Origin: Gorillibacterium sp.
Lineage (GTDB): Bacteria > Bacillota > Bacilli > Paenibacillales > NBRC-103111
Reading direction: 5' to 3'
Length of the DNA: 5,750 nucleotides
NCBI GenBank assembly: GCA_014380705.1
Contig: JACMJI010000032.1
Coordinates: 1-5,750, forward strand
In this document: positions 4,500 through 5,750 of the stretch, piece after piece
Position numbering within the stretch: position 1 is the stretch's first letter
Layout: the number at the start of each line of letters is the position of its first letter
The notes under the pieces: generated by a model
Told to the model about the DNA's origin: nothing
Database searches by the model: none
What the model saw: only the letters and a program-made list of their open reading frames with translations
Translations under genes and position numbers: made by a program

Positions 4500-5750
4500 A
4501 TGACAATCTTTATTGGAGGAGCCTGGCCTTATGCCAACGGCTCTCTGCACCTCGGACATGTAGCAAGTTTACTTCCTGGAGACATTCTGGCCCGTTATTA
4601 TCGATTGACTGGAGAAGAGGTGCTGTTTGTATCTGGGAGTGATTGCCACGGAACTCCTATCTCTATCCGTGCGGAAAAGGAAGGAACCACTCCAGCCGAA
4701 GTAGCCGAACGCTACCATCAGGAATTCAAGGATTGCTTCGAACGTCTAGGCTTTTCTTACGACCTATATACACGGACCGATGATGCATTACACCATCGGA
4801 TTGTACAGGATTTATTTCTAAAGCTGCTTTCAAAAGGACTGCTTGAACTGCGGCAGGTGGAACAAACGTATTGTCCTACCTGCAATAGATTCCTACCTGA
4901 TCGTTATGTCGAAGGGCTGTGCCCCCGCTGTGGAGAACCATCTCGCGGTGATCAATGCGAGGCCTGCTCCACTGTTCTTGACCCGAGTGATTTACTTCAT
5001 CGGACCTGCAAGCTTTGCGGCTCAGCTCCAGAGGGCAGGCTTACGGATCATTATTATCTCACCCTGTCCAAGCTTCAAGAGCAGCTTTCACTGTATGCGG
5101 CCCAAGCAACGGGCTGGCGAGACAATGCGGTAAACCTAACGCAACGTTACTTAAACGAAGGATTGCTCGATCGCGCGGCAACACGTGACTTACCGTGGGG
5201 CATTGATGTCCCGATTGAAGGCTTTACAGGCAAAAAAATATATGTTTGGATCGAAGCCGTCAGCGGTTATTACTCAGCAAGCCACAAATGGGCAGAGCTA
5301 ACAGGCGGTGACTGGACACGTTTTTGGGGAGAGGATACCCTTTCCTATTATGTCCATGGCAAAGATAATGTCCCATTTCATTCGTTGATCCTCCCGGCCA
5401 TTCTATTGGGAGTTGGACATCTTCACCTGCCTGATCGGATCATTTCTGGAGAATACTTAACTCTCGAAGGCAAGAAGATATCCACTAGCCGTAACTGGGC
5501 GGTTTGGGTGCCTGATGTTCTGGAGCGCTACCACCCGGATTCTCTCCGCTATTTCCTGACGGCGAACGCACCTGAGAAGCATGATGGGGACTTTAGCTGG
5601 CGTGAGTTTATCAACAGCCATAACGGTGAATTACTTGGTGCCTATGGCAATTTTGTTAACCGAAATCTAGCCTTTATTATCAAAAGCTTTGATGGGAAGG
5701 TCCCGGATGGAGTCATGGACCCCGCTATTCGTCAAGAATTAACCGCTCTA
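4500..5750 (+). CDS. metG: Methionyl-tRNA synthetase (partial, runs off the right edge)
   Basis: Class I synthetase that activates methionine with ATP and charges tRNA-Met in the cytosol. The first 417 residues are present without a stop. ATG 4500 is fixed by AAGGGAGG (4483-4490), nine bases upstream, and lies 70 bases past the T-box terminator. The signature HLGH is at 17-20 and the zinc-knuckle insertion has four CxxC pairs: Cys125/128, 141/144, 153/156 and 170/173. [11 protein letters not shown] (248-258) and HGKDNVPFH (286-294) line the active site. KISTS (326-330) replaces KMSKS. The start of the anticodon-binding helical domain is visible ([10 protein letters not shown], then GNFVNRN at 383-389). 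From memory, that region and the four knuckles resemble archaeal/eukaryotic and E. coli-like enzymes more than Bacillus subtilis MetS, so this may be a second, divergent MetRS. The C-terminus, including any tRNA-binding or dimerisation domain, is outside the window. Confidence 0.95.
   Translation, partial: MTIFIGGAWPYANGSLHLGHVASLLPGDILARYYRLTGEEVLFVSGSDCHGTPISIRAEKEGTTPAEVAERYHQEFKDCFERLGFSYDLYTRTDDALHHRIVQDLFLKLLSKGLLELRQVEQTYCPTCNRFLPDRYVEGLCPRCGEPSRGDQCEACSTVLDPSDLLHRTCKLCGSAPEGRLTDHYYLTLSKLQEQLSLYAAQATGWRDNAVNLTQRYLNEGLLDRAATRDLPWGIDVPIEGFTGKKIYVWIEAVSGYYSASHKWAELTGGDWTRFWGEDTLSYYVHGKDNVPFHSLILPAILLGVGHLHLPDRIISGEYLTLEGKKISTSRNWAVWVPDVLERYHPDSLRYFLTANAPEKHDGDFSWREFINSHNGELLGAYGNFVNRNLAFIIKSFDGKVPDGVMDPAIRQELTAL

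Noticed and set aside
4406..4642. Open frame across the T-box terminator and the start of metG
   Set aside because: It is out of frame with the clearly recognisable MetRS coding sequence and begins inside the terminator hairpin.
4843..5133. 96-codon open frame inside metG
   Set aside because: It is a shadow frame within the zinc-knuckle region of metG, with no recognisable protein features.

Overview
The window reads as low-to-mid G+C Bacillota DNA, most likely Bacillales and plausibly Paenibacillaceae. Three things suggest this: Shine-Dalgarno sites are strong (for example AAAGGAG before the reductase gene), start codons are mixed ATG/GTG/TTG, and a tRNA-sensing T-box leader precedes an aminoacyl-tRNA synthetase gene. 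The genus is inferred, not shown.

Layout. Bases 1-193 hold no gene I can support, only an imperfect stem-loop. A YkvI-type membrane protein follows on + (best start TTG 194, end 1249). Two small uncharacterised membrane-protein genes lie head-to-tail on - (1975-1646, then 1594-1142). The second runs 108 bp into the 3' end of the ykvI-like gene, tail to tail and in exact codon register. A 112-bp divergent intergenic region (1976-2087) carries overlapping back-to-back promoter candidates. It separates the - pair from a classical short-chain dehydrogenase/reductase gene on + (2088-2846). That gene meets a GT4 glycosyltransferase gene on - (4000-2837) with a 10-bp convergent overlap.

The interval 4004-4499 is a second divergent regulatory region. 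On - it holds a good promoter candidate for the glycosyltransferase, with an inverted repeat over its -10 box. On + it holds a complete T-box riboswitch (about 4140-4430) with an AUG specifier, a UGGU tRNA-acceptor-binding sequence and a terminator. It controls a methionyl-tRNA synthetase gene that starts at 4500 and runs off the right edge.

How the parts relate. The T-box and metG form one clear unit: uncharged tRNA-Met should allow readthrough into the synthetase gene. The synthetase has four CxxC zinc-knuckle pairs, a KISTS loop in place of KMSKS, and a helical domain resembling archaeal/eukaryotic enzymes. It may therefore be a second, divergent MetRS rather than the usual Bacillus housekeeping type. 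The other genes look like independent transcription units. I see no mobile element, CRISPR array, tRNA, rRNA or obvious new multi-gene system. The most unusual local features are the in-register antisense overlap at 1142-1249, the G9 tract at the start of the ykvI-like gene, and the MetRS subtype.
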